From assembly GCA_963966185.1 (NCBI GenBank), contig CAWZYM010000055.1:62001-126000 (forward strand): a stretch of 64,000 bases of DNA. Reading direction: 5' to 3'. Within the stretch, counting starts at the first letter, position 1. Each line of letters begins with the position of its first letter. This DNA is from Rhabditoides inermis (lineage: Eukaryota; Nematoda; Chromadorea; Rhabditida; Rhabditidae). Positions 43,541 through 57,076 of this stretch are shown here, piece after piece. The notes under the pieces were generated by a model. The model was given only the letters and a program-made list of their open reading frames with translations. It searched no databases and was not told the DNA's origin. The position numbers and the translations under genes were made by a program.

Positions 43541-46500
43541 ATGGATCGTAAGTATTAGCAATAAATTAGAGAGGGCGCGCAGCGCCCTCTCTCTTGGGTT
43601 AAAATAAGGCTCGCGCCAGAATTTTCAAGTAGCGATATCCAAAGGACATGTTAGCAACAATGTGAAGTCTTCCAATTTATGTTAGTTAGATTCGCACGGT
43701 TCCATAGGGCAGATCACTAATTGACGGCATCTTTGTATCTTTTCTCCGAAAGAAGTTATGAGCGATCTCGCACTCGCACTAGGCGAAAGGCCAGCGTGTG
43801 GGTGGGTGTCGTTTCCAGTCACGCTAGCTGATAGCTAGCCCTCTGCAGGCGGGCGAGCGCGAGAGCACGCGAGAGAGCACGCTGTTTGGAGAGAGACAGA
43901 TGTACTTTGGTGGCTGCGATCAGTAGGAATTTAGTAAGGGGAGAGAGAAAGAGAGAACGAGAGAACGAGAGAACGAGAGAACGAGAGAACGAGAGAACGA
44001 GAGAACGAGAGAACGATATAACGAGAGAAAAGGAGAAAAAGAGAGGAGGGAAGGAGAGACGGAGAGAACGAGAGAACGAGAGAAGGATAGAAAGAAAGAA
44101 CGAGAGAACCAGAGAACCAGAGAAAGAGAGAAAGATATAAAAAGAGAACGAGAGAGCTAGAGAACGAGAGAACGAGAGAAAGGGAGAAGGAGGGAAGGAG
44201 GGATGGAGAGAAGAAGAGAAGGATAGAAAGAGAGAACGAGAGAACTAGAGAACGAAAGAAAGAGAGAAAGAGATAAAGAGAGAACGAGAGAAAGCGAGAA
44301 CGATATAACGAGAGAATTAGAGAACGAGAGAAAGAGAGAATGGGAGGAGGAGGGAAGGAGAGAAAGAGAGAAAGAGAGAACGAGAAAACGAGAAAACGAG
44401 AGAAAGAGAAAACGAGAGAAAGAGAGAACGATATAACGAGAGAGCTAGAGAACGAGAGAAAGAGAGAAAGGGAGAAGGAGGGAAGGAGGGATGGAGAGAA
44501 GAAGAGAAGGAGAGAAGGAGAGAACTAGAGAAAAAAGAGAAAGAGAGAAAGAGAGAAAGAGAGAAAGAGAGAAAGAGAGAAAGAGAGAAAGAGAGAAAGA
44601 GAGAAAGAGAGAAAGAGATAATGAGAGAACGAGAGAAAGAGAAACCGATAGAAAGAGAAAACGAGTGAAAGAGAGAACGATATAACGAGAGAACTAGAGA
44701 ACGAGAGAAAGAGAGAAAGTGAGAAGGCGGGAAGGAGGGAAGGAAAGAAGGAGAGAACGAGACAACGAGAGAACGAGACAACGAGACAACGAGACAACGA
44801 GAGAACGAGAGAACGAGAAAACGAGAGCACGAGAGAACGAGAAAAAGAGAGAACGATATAACGATATAACGAGAGAAATAGAGAACGAGAGAAAGAGAGA
44901 AAGAGAGAAGGAGAGAAGGAGGGAAGAAGAGAAGGAGAGACGGAGAGAACGAGAGAACGAGAGAACGAGAGAAGGATAGAAAGAGAGAACGAGATAAAGA
45001 GAGAACGAGAGAACGAGAGAACGAGAGAACGAGAGAACGAGAAAACGAGAGAAAGAGAGAACAAGAGAAAGAGAGAACGAAAGAAAGAGAGAACGATATA
45101 ACTAGAGAACGAGAGAACGAGAGAAAGAGAGAAGGAGGGTGGTAGGAGGGAAGGAGGGAAGAAGAGAAGGAGAGACGGAGAAAACGAGAGAACGAGAAAC
45201 GAGAGAACGAGAGAACGAGAGAACGAGAGAAAGAGAGAAAGAGAGAACGAGAGAAAGAGAGAACTGGAGAACTAGAGAACTAGAGAAAAAGAGAAAGGGA
45301 GAAGGAGGGAAGGAGGGAAGGAGAGAAGAAGAGAAGGAGACACGCGAGAACGAGAGAACGAGAGAACGAGAGAACGAGAGAACGAGAGAACGAGAGAAAG
45401 AGAAAACGAAATAACGAGAGAACTAGATAACGAGAGAACGAGAGAACGAGAGAAAGAGAGAAAGGGAGAAGGGGGGAAGGAGGGAAGGAGGGAAGGAGAG
45501 ACGGAGAGACGGAGAGAACGAGAGAACGAGAGAACGAGAGAACGAGAGAAAGAGAGAACGAGAGAAAGAGAGAAAAGAGAGAAAAGAGAGAACGAGAGAA
45601 AGAGAGAAAAGAGAGAAAGGGAGAAAGAGAGAACGAGAGAACGAGAGAACTAGAGAACGAGAGAAAGAGAGAAAGGGATAACGAGAGAACGAGAGAAAGA
45701 GAGAACGAGAGAAAGAGAGAACGAGAGAAAGAGAGAAGGAAAGAAGGAGGGAAGGAAGGAAGGAGGGAAGGAGAGGAGGAGAGGAGGAGAGAAGGGGAGA
45801 AGGAGAGAAGGAGGGAAGGAATGGGAGGAGAGAAGGAGGAAAGGAGAGGAGGAGAGAAGGAAAGAAGGAGAGAAGGAGGGAAGGAATGGAAGGAGAGAAC
45901 GAGAGAACGAGAAAATATCGAATAAATTTGAAATGAAATTGATGAAATAATGAGAGAAGAACATGTTACATGTATGAAGACGAGAGAGAAAATTTCTATG
46001 AAATTCAACAAAAGGACATATATTATATTTTAAAAGTACTTCCGTAAAAAGTGTTGTTTGTGTTAACCTGATTCAAGAAAAGCGCATGCATATATTATTA
46101 ATTTTCGAAAAATCAAATCGTAAACACCTGAACATGAAAACTAACACAAACTTGCTCTTTCAAAACGTTGAATAATTTTTGAATAATTAATGTTGAATAA
46201 TTCCATGTTTTGTTTTTTTGACATTTTTATACCTGAAACATTGAGTCAAACAACATCACGAATAACATTTTATTTTACTGATAAACCATAAATAATAAAC
46301 CGCAAAAAACACTAAATAAACAAAACAATCGTATTATTCTGAATGTTACGTGTAACTATTCTATATTCGTTTGAAAGAGCAAGTTTGTGTTAGTTTTCAT
46401 GTTCAGGTGTTTACGATTTGATTTTTCGAAAATTAATAATATATGCATGCGCTTTTCTTGAATCAGGTTAACACAAACAACACTTTTTACGGAAGTACTT

Positions 46501-47245
46501 TTAAAATATAATATCGATTACGCTCAAATCAAATCAAATTTGATTTGATTTGATTTGATCGATTACGCATAACTTCATTGATTGGTATTGTGTTTTGAGA
46601 GATGACTACCCTTCTGGACTCGCTTGTGAAGGATGCTTCGAAGCGCATGGCTCCGTTCCATCAGTTCCTCCACTCGAAGGAGAACAAGCAGCTCGATTCG
46701 ATCCTCGGACTGCTCGAACAGAAGACGACCCTCAAGAGGGAGCACGTACGTTTCCCCTCTCTCTCCTCTCCCATAATCTCCTCTATGCAGATGGCGTACG
46801 GTGTGATCAGTGTGATTGCTGTCTACTTCATTCTCGGATCGTTCGCTTCTATTCTGTGCAACATCGTCGGCTTCATCTACCCGCCTACCGCTCCGTCAAG
46901 GTATGGCTGTCCGGGGTGGATGGGTATTGATTTATTGATTTGAGGCTATTCGGTCGCAGAGCAAGGAGGATGACACTCAGTGGCTCATGTACTGGGTCGT
47001 GTTCGCATTCTTCTCTGTCTTCGACATCTCCTTCTTCTCTGCAATGCCCTTCTACTGGCTCTTCAAGGTTATCGACTATATCGATTGATGCAACCAGCTG
47101 ATCGATGGACTTGCAGGTGTCGTTGCTGGTGTATCTATCGTCGTTCCGCGGTGCATCTGTAATCTACACTCGCATCGTCGACCCCACCATCTCTCGCTTC
47201 GAGGGATACTTCGCGAAGAAGGTGGAACACGCCAAGGAACACTAG
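43541..47245 (+). CDS. Receptor expression-enhancing protein (REEP5/TB2-DP1 type)
   Basis: REEP5/DP1/Yop1 family membrane-shaping protein of tubular ER. The coding block starts at 46602 (MTTLLDSLVKDASKRMAPFH) and runs through MAYGVISVIAVYFILGSFAS, the conserved DDTQWLMYWVVFAFFSVFDI, AMPFYWLFK, and VSLLVYLSSFRGAS, ending VEHAKEH and a TAG at 47243-47245. A tiny first exon at 43541-43547 (ATGGATC, strong Kozak and donor GTAAGT) joins in phase across a 3.05-kb intron to AG at 46600-46601, giving MDQMTTLL; translation could instead start at 46602. Near 46890 the expected YPAYRSVK appears split between two frames, and a downstream acceptor (GCAGAG then CAAGG) can restore frame. Hairpin-type membrane segments are as in the family. 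Confidence 0.85.
43937..45915 (-). repeat. Octamer satellite, copy 2
   Basis: About 2 kb of GAGAGAAN units, the reverse complement of TTCTCTCN. Blocks of GAGAGAAC, GAGAGAAA and GAGAGAAG alternate with GATATAAC and GGGAGGAAGG interruptions repeated every 150-350 bp, which indicates a higher-order structure shared with copy 1. Confidence 0.9.
46021..46514. mobile_element. Foldback MITE (long terminal inverted repeats), copy 2
   Basis: Inverted arms of about 150 bp are nearly the same as those at 20623-21115, with the same words ACGGAAGTACTTTTAAAA and GCGCATGCATATATTATTAA. The central spacer differs slightly between copies, so this is not a recent assembly duplicate. Confidence 0.85.
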
Positions 47246-47574
47246 ACCACCCACGAAGGGACACTCATATACTCACGCCCCTAACATGCATACTAGACTT
47301 CTACTCTACTAGAGATCTTTCCCACATTGATTTCCCTGTGATTGTGTTTCATTGCCGAGTTTTTAGATAAACGTTTGATTCTTCAGTTGTTTTGAGATAT
47401 CAATCAGCAACGACCTCCATCGTAGTCATAAATAGTGTTCCCATGCTTGGAGCAAGTACTGTAAATGAAGATAGTGGCCACGCCTATCGATTTCTATCTG
47501 TCCATCCCGCACTATTCTTCCATCTGTCTTCACACATGTTCTCCCCAGGTTGGTTCTTGCTTGCTCTGTTTCGA

Positions 47575-49943
47575 TCAATGATGGTTGCGATTCAGCGTGT
47601 TCCCGTCGCAAGATAGACCTCCATGCCCACATTCTACCCAATCACATACCGGACTTCGCAGAGGTTGGGCGAGTTGTGCTGCAATTGTTGCGGAGTTAGA
47701 CAAATAAGAATATGCGTCAGTAACCTGAAACCAAATAATACCCTGGATGAGTGTGTCTCCTAACAAACTATTGAACTGATTGCAGCGATTCGGGTATGGA
47801 GGATTCGTCCGTCTGCACAAGAGGGAGGATGGAATGACGGAGATGCTGAAAGACGGAAAGCTGTTCAGAGTCATCGAACCAAACTGCATCGATATTCACG
47901 CGAGACTAGCCGATATGGACAGGCGCGTGTGTTGTTTCTGATCCTCATCCTCCTCCTTCTTTTCGTTTACTCATCCTTCTCTTACACCTGCTTGTTCTTC
48001 TCCTCCTTCTCCTTCTTCTCCTCCTTCTCCTCCTTCTCCTCCTTCTCCTCCCTCTCCTCCCTCTCCTCCCTCTCCTCCCTCTCCTCCCTCTCCTCCCTCT
48101 CCTCCCTCTCCTCCCTCTCCTCCTTCTCCTTCTTCTCCTCCTTCTCCTCCTTCTCCTCCATCTCCTCCCTCTCCTCCCTCTCCTCCCTCTCCTCCCTCTC
48201 CTCCCTCTCCTCCCTCTCCTCCCTCTCCTCCCTCTCCTCCATCTCCTCCCTCTCCTCCCTCTCCTCCCTCTCCTCCCTCTCCTCCCTCTCCTCCCTCTCC
48301 TCCCTCTCCTCCCTCTCCTCCCTCTCCTCCCTCTCCTCCCTCTCCTCCCTCTCCTCCCTCTCCTCCCTCTCCTCCCTCTCCTCCCTCTCCTCCCTCTCCT
48401 CCCTCCCTCTCCTCCCTCTCCTCCCTCTCCTCCCTCTCCTCCCTCTCCTCCCTCTCCTCCCTCTCCTCCCTCTCCTCCCTCTCCTCCCTCTCCTCCCTCT
48501 CCTCCCTCTCCTCCCTCTCCTCCCTCTCCTCCCTCTCCTCCCTCTCCTCCCTCTCCTCCCTCTCCTCCCTCTCCTCCCTCTCCTCCCTCTCCTCCCTCTC
48601 CTCCCTCTCCTCCCTCTCCTCCCTCTCCTCCTCTCCTCCCTCTCCTCCCTCTCCTCCCTCTCCTCCCTCTCCTCCATCTCCTCCCTCTCCTCCCTCTCCT
48701 CCCTCTCCTCCCTCTCCTCCCTCTCCTCCCTCTCCTCCCTCTCCTCCCTCTCCTCTCTCCTACCTCTCCTCTGTAATCACCCCTCCACTCCAGGTCCCAC
48801 GTGAACGTCCAGTGTGTGTCGACGGTTCCAGTTATGTTCAGTTATTGGGTGAGCAATTCGTCACTTGCCACCCAATCGAATCAACCCCACACGCCGCATA
48901 TAAATCTTCCCTCTCTTCCTCTCCTTGCCTCCCTATCTCTGCGCATCACACATCGCGCTCCCCAACCAGGAACTCCCCCCCCCCTCATGAACACCTTCGA
49001 ACGAGGAATGGCGAAAGCGTGTCGACCCAGCGTCTCTCCCTCCCTCCCCCTCGGCCCCAATCACCCATATCCATATATTTTCGCAAACTCGATTCCCCTC
49101 CGCGGCGCTTTGTTCGGGGGGGGGGGGGGGTGATGAGGCGACGTCACTCGGAGACAGGGCTGTCAGAAACATGTGTATTCAACGGTTGTTTGCAGGCTCG
49201 CGCGGCCGACTGCGAGGTTGTGTCTCGGTTCGTGAATGACGACCTGGTGGCACAGTGTCTGGTGGCTCCCGACAGACTCCTCCCACTCGGAACCCTCCCC
49301 ATGAACCACATAGAGATGGCGGTGCAGGTCAGTCAGTCGGGGGCATCACATCACTCTACAGTCCCGATCGATTACAACAATAATGAGTTATGATACGATG
49401 TCTCCTATAAGTTCGATGTAGGTGATGTATTGAAGGGGAGAGCTGCTGGCACTAGTCACGCAATCACACCGCTCTTTGCGTGAATGATTCCCCCGGGGCA
49501 TCAGTCATCTGAGCATGGCTCTACACGACCCCTGCACTCTTGAGGGGCAGATGAGCAGTGAGGCCATAGAACAACTGATTTATCTGCATATCAGAGAGCA
49601 TAGATTGAAAGCAAACGATCACATGCAATCGGCATGCATTCATGGATACAATATTATAACATCGGGATCGGTGCGCGATAAGTGAACGAAATCGATGTCA
49701 ATTTTGAGCAATGTAGGGAAACGGGGCGGGGTGCATGTGGCGGGACCTAGTCGCTGAGGTAGTGGTACCAGTATGCGATATTGAATAGAGAGAAGAGGGA
49801 GGGGAACATGATTGATGACAGCTTGTCGATCTTGTTAGCCATTCGATCGTTGCGAGCCCGTCTGGAGAGGTTGGTGCCTGGCACCAGAGCAGCAGAAGAG
49901 TCGTCGTCCGGATCAGAAACTACAACCGAGACAGTGTTAGAGA

Positions 49944-49978
<35 letters not shown>

Positions 49979-50918
49979 TTGGAGAGGGAGAGACAGTATT
50001 GGAAAGTGAGAGGGAGGGGGGAGAGGGAGAGAGAGGAGGGACTGACCGTGTGCCTGTAGCGGGCGGTGCTCGCAGCCGCACCTTCCGGATAGACTCCTCA
50101 GTGTCCCGGAAAGAGTCCCGTTCAGTCCGAACCCTGGCGGTATGTATCCGTAGTCGTTGTGGTGTGCCAGGTTGAGCAGTGCCGACTCTTCCTCCCCTCC
50201 CTTCCCCCCACTCCCCGTATTCCGTCTGCAAATGTATAGAGGCCACTCCACTCTCTCATTCCATCTTCCAAGCATGCCACCGATTTGCATGCGCAATAGC
50301 CGATCAGAGCGACAAGCACTGAAACATTGTAGAAGATAGTCGACTGACCTGTGGATAGTGTTGTTAGCAGAGTAGTCCTTGGGTGAGAGGAGGGGTTCTT
50401 GTGGTGGGGGATGCGAAGGCGCCTCCTCTTCCCGAGACAGGAAGCCCACCCACGCTAGCTCCAGCAGAGAACAGAACACGAACGTCATACACGATAGCAT
50501 CCACACGTCTATCGCCTGAATGCAAGTAGTTCGTGATGGGACCCAGAAAGCACTTGCATACCTTGACGTATGACACTCTGGGCAGGTTTCGGATAATGTT
50601 TCCGAACTGGAATGTCATGGCTAGAAGGGAGTTGACTCCGAGCATGGTCCGTGCGGGAATCGCCTTGCTGCCGAGAGCAAACGAGATCCAGGCTGCAATC
50701 GACAACACTCTCCCATATACGCACTTGCAATGTGATCATGCTACATTGCAGACAGGTGAAACAATAGCTATCTATACAATAGGCTTTCGTTCCCCTTGCT
50801 TTCACTCCTGCACTCGCTCCAACGAGCAGGCAGGCGGTCTGTGCCCATCCTTTCCCTCCCCTCTTCCCCTTTTTCACGTTCACTCGACTCCATTTCGAGT
50901 GCTGGCATGGATTACCTC

Positions 50919-50967
<49 letters not shown>

Positions 50968-51954
50968 CCTCCTTCTCCAGCCTGCTCCGTTCTCCTTCTA
51001 CCCCCCCCCCCCACATCCTTTGCCTCCAAAACAATCACTCAGGCGCTGATTGAAACGTTGCTGGTGGCGGTTGTGGGAAGGTTTGCTACTTGGAATGAGT
51101 TCTCGCTGCTTCCTCCCTCCCCTTCCTTCACTCTCCCATTCCACTCTTCAATTCAATGCCAGAGTGGCTGAGCGTGTGCATGCATAAATCATCGTCTCGA
51201 ACCGTCTAACAGATTCCCCCTTCCTCTCTCTCTCTCTTCTCCGCGGGGACACTGCACAATCAACAAACAACTAGTACAAGAGAGGGAGGAATGGGGGAAG
51301 GGGAGTATGGTGTTCACCTGCCCCCTCTGTCTCCCTCGTATACACGCCACAATTTGTCGTCGTGCGGGGTCGAGTTTCGTCGTCGTGTGATCCGATTTGT
51401 GGGAGACACGTGTGTGTGACTGGTAGGAGGAGGAGCAGCAGCAGTGGGAGAAGAAGGAGGAGGAGGAGAAGGAGGAGGAGGAGGGGGACATGGAGGCGCT
51501 CGACGGGCTAACGCGTCCGTTTCAGAGGCGCTAGTGTGTGTGGTGTGCGTGCGCGCAGACCGCTCCGTCTGCTGTCTCCCTCTCTACTGCCTCCTCGAAA
51601 CGCCTGCTCTCTCCTCCCTACACCCAGCACTCGGCAATCGAATCAACGCCAATCCACTGCCATCATTCCACGCCCGATTTCGGAGAAATTTCGCGTGCGC
51701 TCACTGCCTCTCCACTCTCACTTCGCGCGCACTCTCTCCCACTCTCTCCCACTCTCTCTCTCACTCTCGCTCACTGCCGCTTTTGGCGGGAAACAGAGTG
51801 AGTTGTAGATCAATGCATCTCTTCCTCTCTTCCTTTTTGCTCTCGCGGCTCAATTGGATACGCACTATGGAAACCTAGAGAGACACGAAGAGCGGGTGAG
51901 GTTTGATGCGGATGAACGGGTGGAGAATGATACAGAGTGAGTGGAGAGAGAGAG

Positions 51955-51999
<45 letters not shown>

Positions 52000-54900
52000 C
52001 CATGTGAGTTGTGCAGCATGACTAGTGAAGAAGGGCTGTTGGAATGGCGTGCAAGACTGCTGGCCTGCTTGATTCTAGTGGCTCTTCGTTTGTATTCACA
52101 GCCCCTCTTTGTCATTCGAGGCAAACTGTGACAGAAGGAGAGAAAGAGAGAATGGCATGATATGAAATATATGTCCTTTCTTCCCCGCCTCCCGCGTGGC
52201 ATTGCAAAATATTTGTTTATAGTAGCCGTGATGTGTTTTATGCGTTTTATTCCCAAGGATGCCGTTCTATTGCACATGTCTCTCCTATCTGGATTCACAC
52301 TCTCCTGTCCTCGAGAATTTGTACGCGTGTGGAAATATGATACTCAGGGGAACTGCCGGGTCGGGCTGAGAAAGGCAGCAGAGGAATGAAGAGCGATAGC
52401 CCTACACGACGAGACAGAGAGAAAGAGAGGGAAAAGAGAGATAGAGAAAAAGGGGAGAAAGGGGGGGGGGAGTTGTTGGAGTGAAGACAGATGCTATAAT
52501 GAGTGAAGGTACATCCAGTGAGAACACCCCTTTGTGAGAAGACACGAAGAGAGCATATGAACAGAGTGAAGCACACCTCACAAGAGACACGCGAAGCAAG
52601 AAACGAGAAGTACAGAGGGAGCAATATGTGCACGACACAATCCAACGCCACTCACATATACATATGGTGAGATACGTGGGAAGGTAGGCTTGCAGTATGT
52701 ACCACCCCGCCCTCCGCTTGAAGTGAAACCTCATCGTCAGTTCGTGCCAGAAGCCAGCCGGATACGCCTGCAATCAAAAATTTTCTAGAAGGAGCAGGAC
52801 GAGGAGAAGCAGGAGGAGAAGGAGGGGAAAAGGAACAAGAGGAGAAGGAGCAGTACCTCCTTGGTTCGGAGACTGGAGATGTTCATCAGTTCATAATCTG
52901 CTAGCTCCATTTTCTCTCTCATCTTAGCAACACCAGTCGGAGACCAATTCATCTGCACCTCGTCCGTGTTGTAGCTGCAAAAAGGTCGTGGGCGGAAGAT
53001 GAGGAGGCGAGGCTTACTTGAAACTTTCGAAGGTGAGACTGCAGGTGACTAGATCGAATGGGAATCGCGTAAGGTCCATAGAACATGGTCCTTGTAGTTT
53101 GAGCCGGTAGTTTGTCCATACTGAACAAGAAAGTGATGCATTGAAAACCCTCCTTCGTCGCCACAAAGTCACGACAGGAGACGATTGTATTGGTTTTATA
53201 AGTTAATAGAATCAATGCGCTTACCTGATCCGTTAGCGTAGATGAGTAGGAATATGTTGGGGAATGGACTCTTGTGTATGTCGGCCGTCTTCGAGTTGAT
53301 GAAACACGAATTGGGCGTCCACAGCTTTTCGAGTAAGATGCTGGAATGACAGGATGATGATACACGGAAAGGGGTTTGTGGCACCTGTTGAGTGACAGAT
53401 TGTACTTGCACGGATTGAGTCTGGAATAGTCGAGTGCGGGATCCAACCACATCTCCGAGATGTAGATGTCCAGCTGCAAGCATCTTCCCTCCTAGCCTCT
53501 ACTTGTTTTCATTCCCTCCACCCAGCTGCCGCCGACACAAAGTCATTATGCAAACCCATCCACCTTCACGCTACGACTACTGTAGACGTGCAGATGTCCC
53601 AGATGATAGCCCCCAGGCGATCCCACATCATATGCCCCAAGGGCATATGCAGTGAGTGACTAGAGTGAGTGCGCGCAAGGTGAGAGGAGAGGGGGGGGAC
53701 GCAGCGCACACGCTCAAAAGATTGCGCACGGGCATAATTCATGAAGCGGACTGGTGCAGATTCGTCTGCGAGAGAGCGTGTGGAAGAACGAGGGAAGAGG
53801 ACGCTTCTACTTCGATCTCGCACCTCCGCCAATCATCACTCGCCATCTACCTCTCCTCTCTGCACCCTCTCGATCTCCATCCCTCTAGTCGTCTCTCCAT
53901 CTACACTCTCACATCCCAGCACACTCTCTCGTCGGCTACACGAGTTGGGAGGGAATTCCCCCGGGATCGGCCGAGGAAGCAAGCACCAATTTCAGCAATG
54001 CGAGAGTGGAATGGAGTAGACTGACATCACTGAAGATAGGAGAGGAGGAGAAGGAGCAGATAGGAGAAGGAGCAGATAGGAGAAGGCGCAGTGGGAGTAA
54101 TAGGTGAACGATGAATCGCAGGAGGAGAGAGGGAGGGAGGGAGGGAGGGAGGGAGGGAGGAGGGAGGAGGAGGGAGGGAGGGAGGAGGGAGGGAGGGAGG
54201 GAGGGAGGGAGGGAGGGAGGGAGGGGAGGGAGGGAGGGAGGGAGGAGGGAGGAGGGAGGGAGGAGGGAGGGAGGGAGGGAGGAGGGAGGGAGAGAGGGAG
54301 GGAGGGACGGAGGGAGGGACGGAGGGAGGGGACGGAGGGACGGAGGGACGGAGGGACGGAGGGACGGAGGGACGGAGGGACGGAGGGAGAGGGAGGGGAG
54401 GGAGGGAAAGAGAGATTGAAATACCCACCTGGAAATCTGATGTGATGTCGGAGATCGTAGTGATTTCCTGCACCCACACCTCCACTTCAACCGACACCTG
54501 AAATAGAGTTCTTGGTCCCGCCACGAATCCCTAATATCTGTCCGCTATCGTCCAAAGACTGGACTGACGCGGCGAGAGCCGAGAGAACCCTTAGTTTGGC
54601 CTATTATCCGAGTGCTCGCTACGGATAATGGCTCTAATTTGTGGATATTGAGATATGGTCGGCCCGGCTCGCTACGTTCTCACCGTGGGATATCTAGAGG
54701 AGAGGGAGGAAGGGGGAATAGAGGGAGTGTGTATACAAAGCGGGAGGGGAGAGCAACGCGAGAGAGGAGGGTGTCTAAAATACTAATTGCGGCGAGATTG
54801 TGGCGCGCGCGTCTCGAAATGGAGAAGTAGCGCTGGCTCGGTTCGTAATGAGTTCCTCCCTCCCTCCCTCCCTCCCTCCCTCCCCCCGTCCCTCCGTCCC

Positions 54901-57016
54901 TCCCTCCCTCCCTCCCTCCCTCCCTCCCTCCCTCCCTCCCTCCCTCCCTCCCTCCCTCCCTCCCTCCCTCCCTCCCTCCCTCCCTCCCTCCCTCCCTCCC
55001 TCCCTCCCTCCCTCCCTCCCTCCCTCCCTCCCTCCCTCCCTCCCCCCTCCCTCCCTCCCTCCCTCCCTCCCTCCCTCCCTCCCCCTCCCCTCCCTCCCTC
55101 CCTCCCTCCCTCCCTCCCTCCCTCCCTCCCTCCCTCCCTCCCTCCTCCCTCCCTCCCTCCCTCCCTCCTCCCTCCCTCCCTCCCTCCCCCTCCCTCTCTC
55201 TCTCTCTCTCTTTCCCTCCCTCCCTCCCTCTCTCTCCCTCCCTTCCCGTCCTTACTGACTGACCTGTCCTCCGGGAATTTTGTGTCGGTTGTAGTTCTTC
55301 ATGATAGTGTTGAGTATGTAGCTGTCATTGGCGCACTCTCTGCCTGCTCTCTCCACTCGCGTCGGTTCGATGAGCGGTCGCAATCCTCCGTGTTCATCCA
55401 CCTATAACAACACACAGTCGCTAGGCTATTGGATGATGCCGGCCTGCCGTGCCCTCTCCTCTCTCCTCCTCCTCCTCCTCCTCCTCCTCCTCCTCCGTCT
55501 ATCCACACCCACCACCACACACCCCGTACTCCCATACACTCACTTCCCAGTCGTAGTGACGCGACAGACGCCGCAGATTGCGCGAATTTCGACGGTACAC
55601 CGCTTTCCTAAACACGCTGATAGTAAATACAACAATGACAAGTACAGTTTTTGAAATGAAATACAGTAATTCTCGTACCGTCCGCAGCACATGTGCATTA
55701 GAAGGAATAGACAGATGGCCCTGAGGTACATAGCGGGTGTGCGGGCGGGGGTCCGAAGCTGAGAAAGGAGAAACGGAGTGGAGACAGAGAGGGGGAGGCA
55801 GGAGGGAGGCACTGCCAGCGAAGGAGGCGGGGCCTGGCAGAAGAGAGAGAGAGAGAGAGAGGGGAGAGGGGAGGAGCCGAGACACATACATATACACGCA
55901 ACTCACACCACACCACACACAAGAACAAGGCATGATCGGCCGTGACGTCATCTGTAATGACGTCATACTGTTTTCAGGAGATGAAGCGGTGCGTGGGAAT
56001 GGGAATGCGCGGATTCGAGATCGGATCTCACATTGGTGATAAGAGCCTGGATGATAGGAGCTTCGATCCTCTGTGGAAGGTAGGGAGGGAGAGAATGGGG
56101 AGAATGGGTAGAGAGTGCTTCAGGCTGCGTGTGATCTGGGAGTGTTCGTGTTCGTGCACCCTTGGGACATGCACATGTGGGGCGGGCGTCTCGCCAAACA
56201 CTGGCTGCCCTGGCTCGTCGGTCAGTACCTCATTCACGTACACGTCTATTAGAGATAGAGCTTCTCTTCGAAGAAATGCAAAACCTTTTGCAAAGTCATT
56301 CTCCTGGTACAGTAACAGATGTGTCATCGAAAGACCCACGAACACTCTCCTCATTTGCACATTGGATACAAATCGCTGCTCTCTCGCTCTCACATGTCCG
56401 CGGTTTTTGTGCTAACACTACATTTTGATGTGACATGTCAATGTGCGACTGGCGAAAGAAATGGAGTGGTATGAGAAATAGAAGTGAGAGAGGGGTGAGA
56501 GAGATGGTTTGAGGGATGCCGTCTGAGACTGCGCAGTCGATCTGTTCTGTTCTGATGGGAGGGGTTCTCCTTCGCCATCCCTCACTCAAGCTGTGCTTCG
56601 CTCACGGAGGCGGCAGCTACCCGCAGGTAACACATATTACCTTCAAATACATTGCAAAATGGTTTTTAGAATACTATTTGTTTACATCATACGTTTGTTT
56701 ATTGTGAAGCCCTTGCAAATGTAGCTCATTTTCCCAATGAATGTTCATTTCCGATCCGAGGTCGTGTTCAACACGGACACGCAGTGAGACCCGATCTGTG
56801 CGCCACCGAGTGCACGGTAGGAGAGAGGAGAGAGAGAGAGAGCGAGAGAGAGAGAGAGAGGGAGGGAGAGAGAGGGGGAGGGAGAGAGAGAGAGCTGGTT
56901 CAGACTGCACCGATGGAGCTGGATGGCAAGCTGTGGATGGATTCACTCGTGCACGACTCCGCTGCTCTGCACTCGCTCATTTCCTGTGTCGGAAAGGTAT
57001 GGAGAGACCGAGAGAG

Positions 57017-57076
<60 letters not shown>

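Larger units (their letters stand above)
43565..46514 (+). mobile_element. Composite intron-filling repeat, copy 2 (in REEP intron 1)
   Basis: A 2.95-kb unit occupies most of intron 43548-46599, leaving 17 nt on the donor side and 85 nt on the acceptor side. It has a hairpin AGAGAGGGCGC, loop GCA, GCGCCCTCTCT (43568-43592), a unique segment to about 43930, a GAGAGAAN octamer array (about 43937-45915), and a foldback (46021-46514). Order and sense relative to the host gene match copy 1. Confidence 0.85.

Noticed and set aside
47929..48804. 291-codon Ser-Leu/Pro-Leu frame and its antisense Arg-Glu frame
   Set aside because: Translation of the CTCCCTCTC array within an ACMSD intron; the frame slips where the unit slips.
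51157..51205. tRNA-Leu/Ser-like A box (GCCAGAGTGGCTGAGCG) followed by TCTCGAACCG
   Set aside because: No acceptor or anticodon stem could be drawn and the B box is poor; not called a tRNA.
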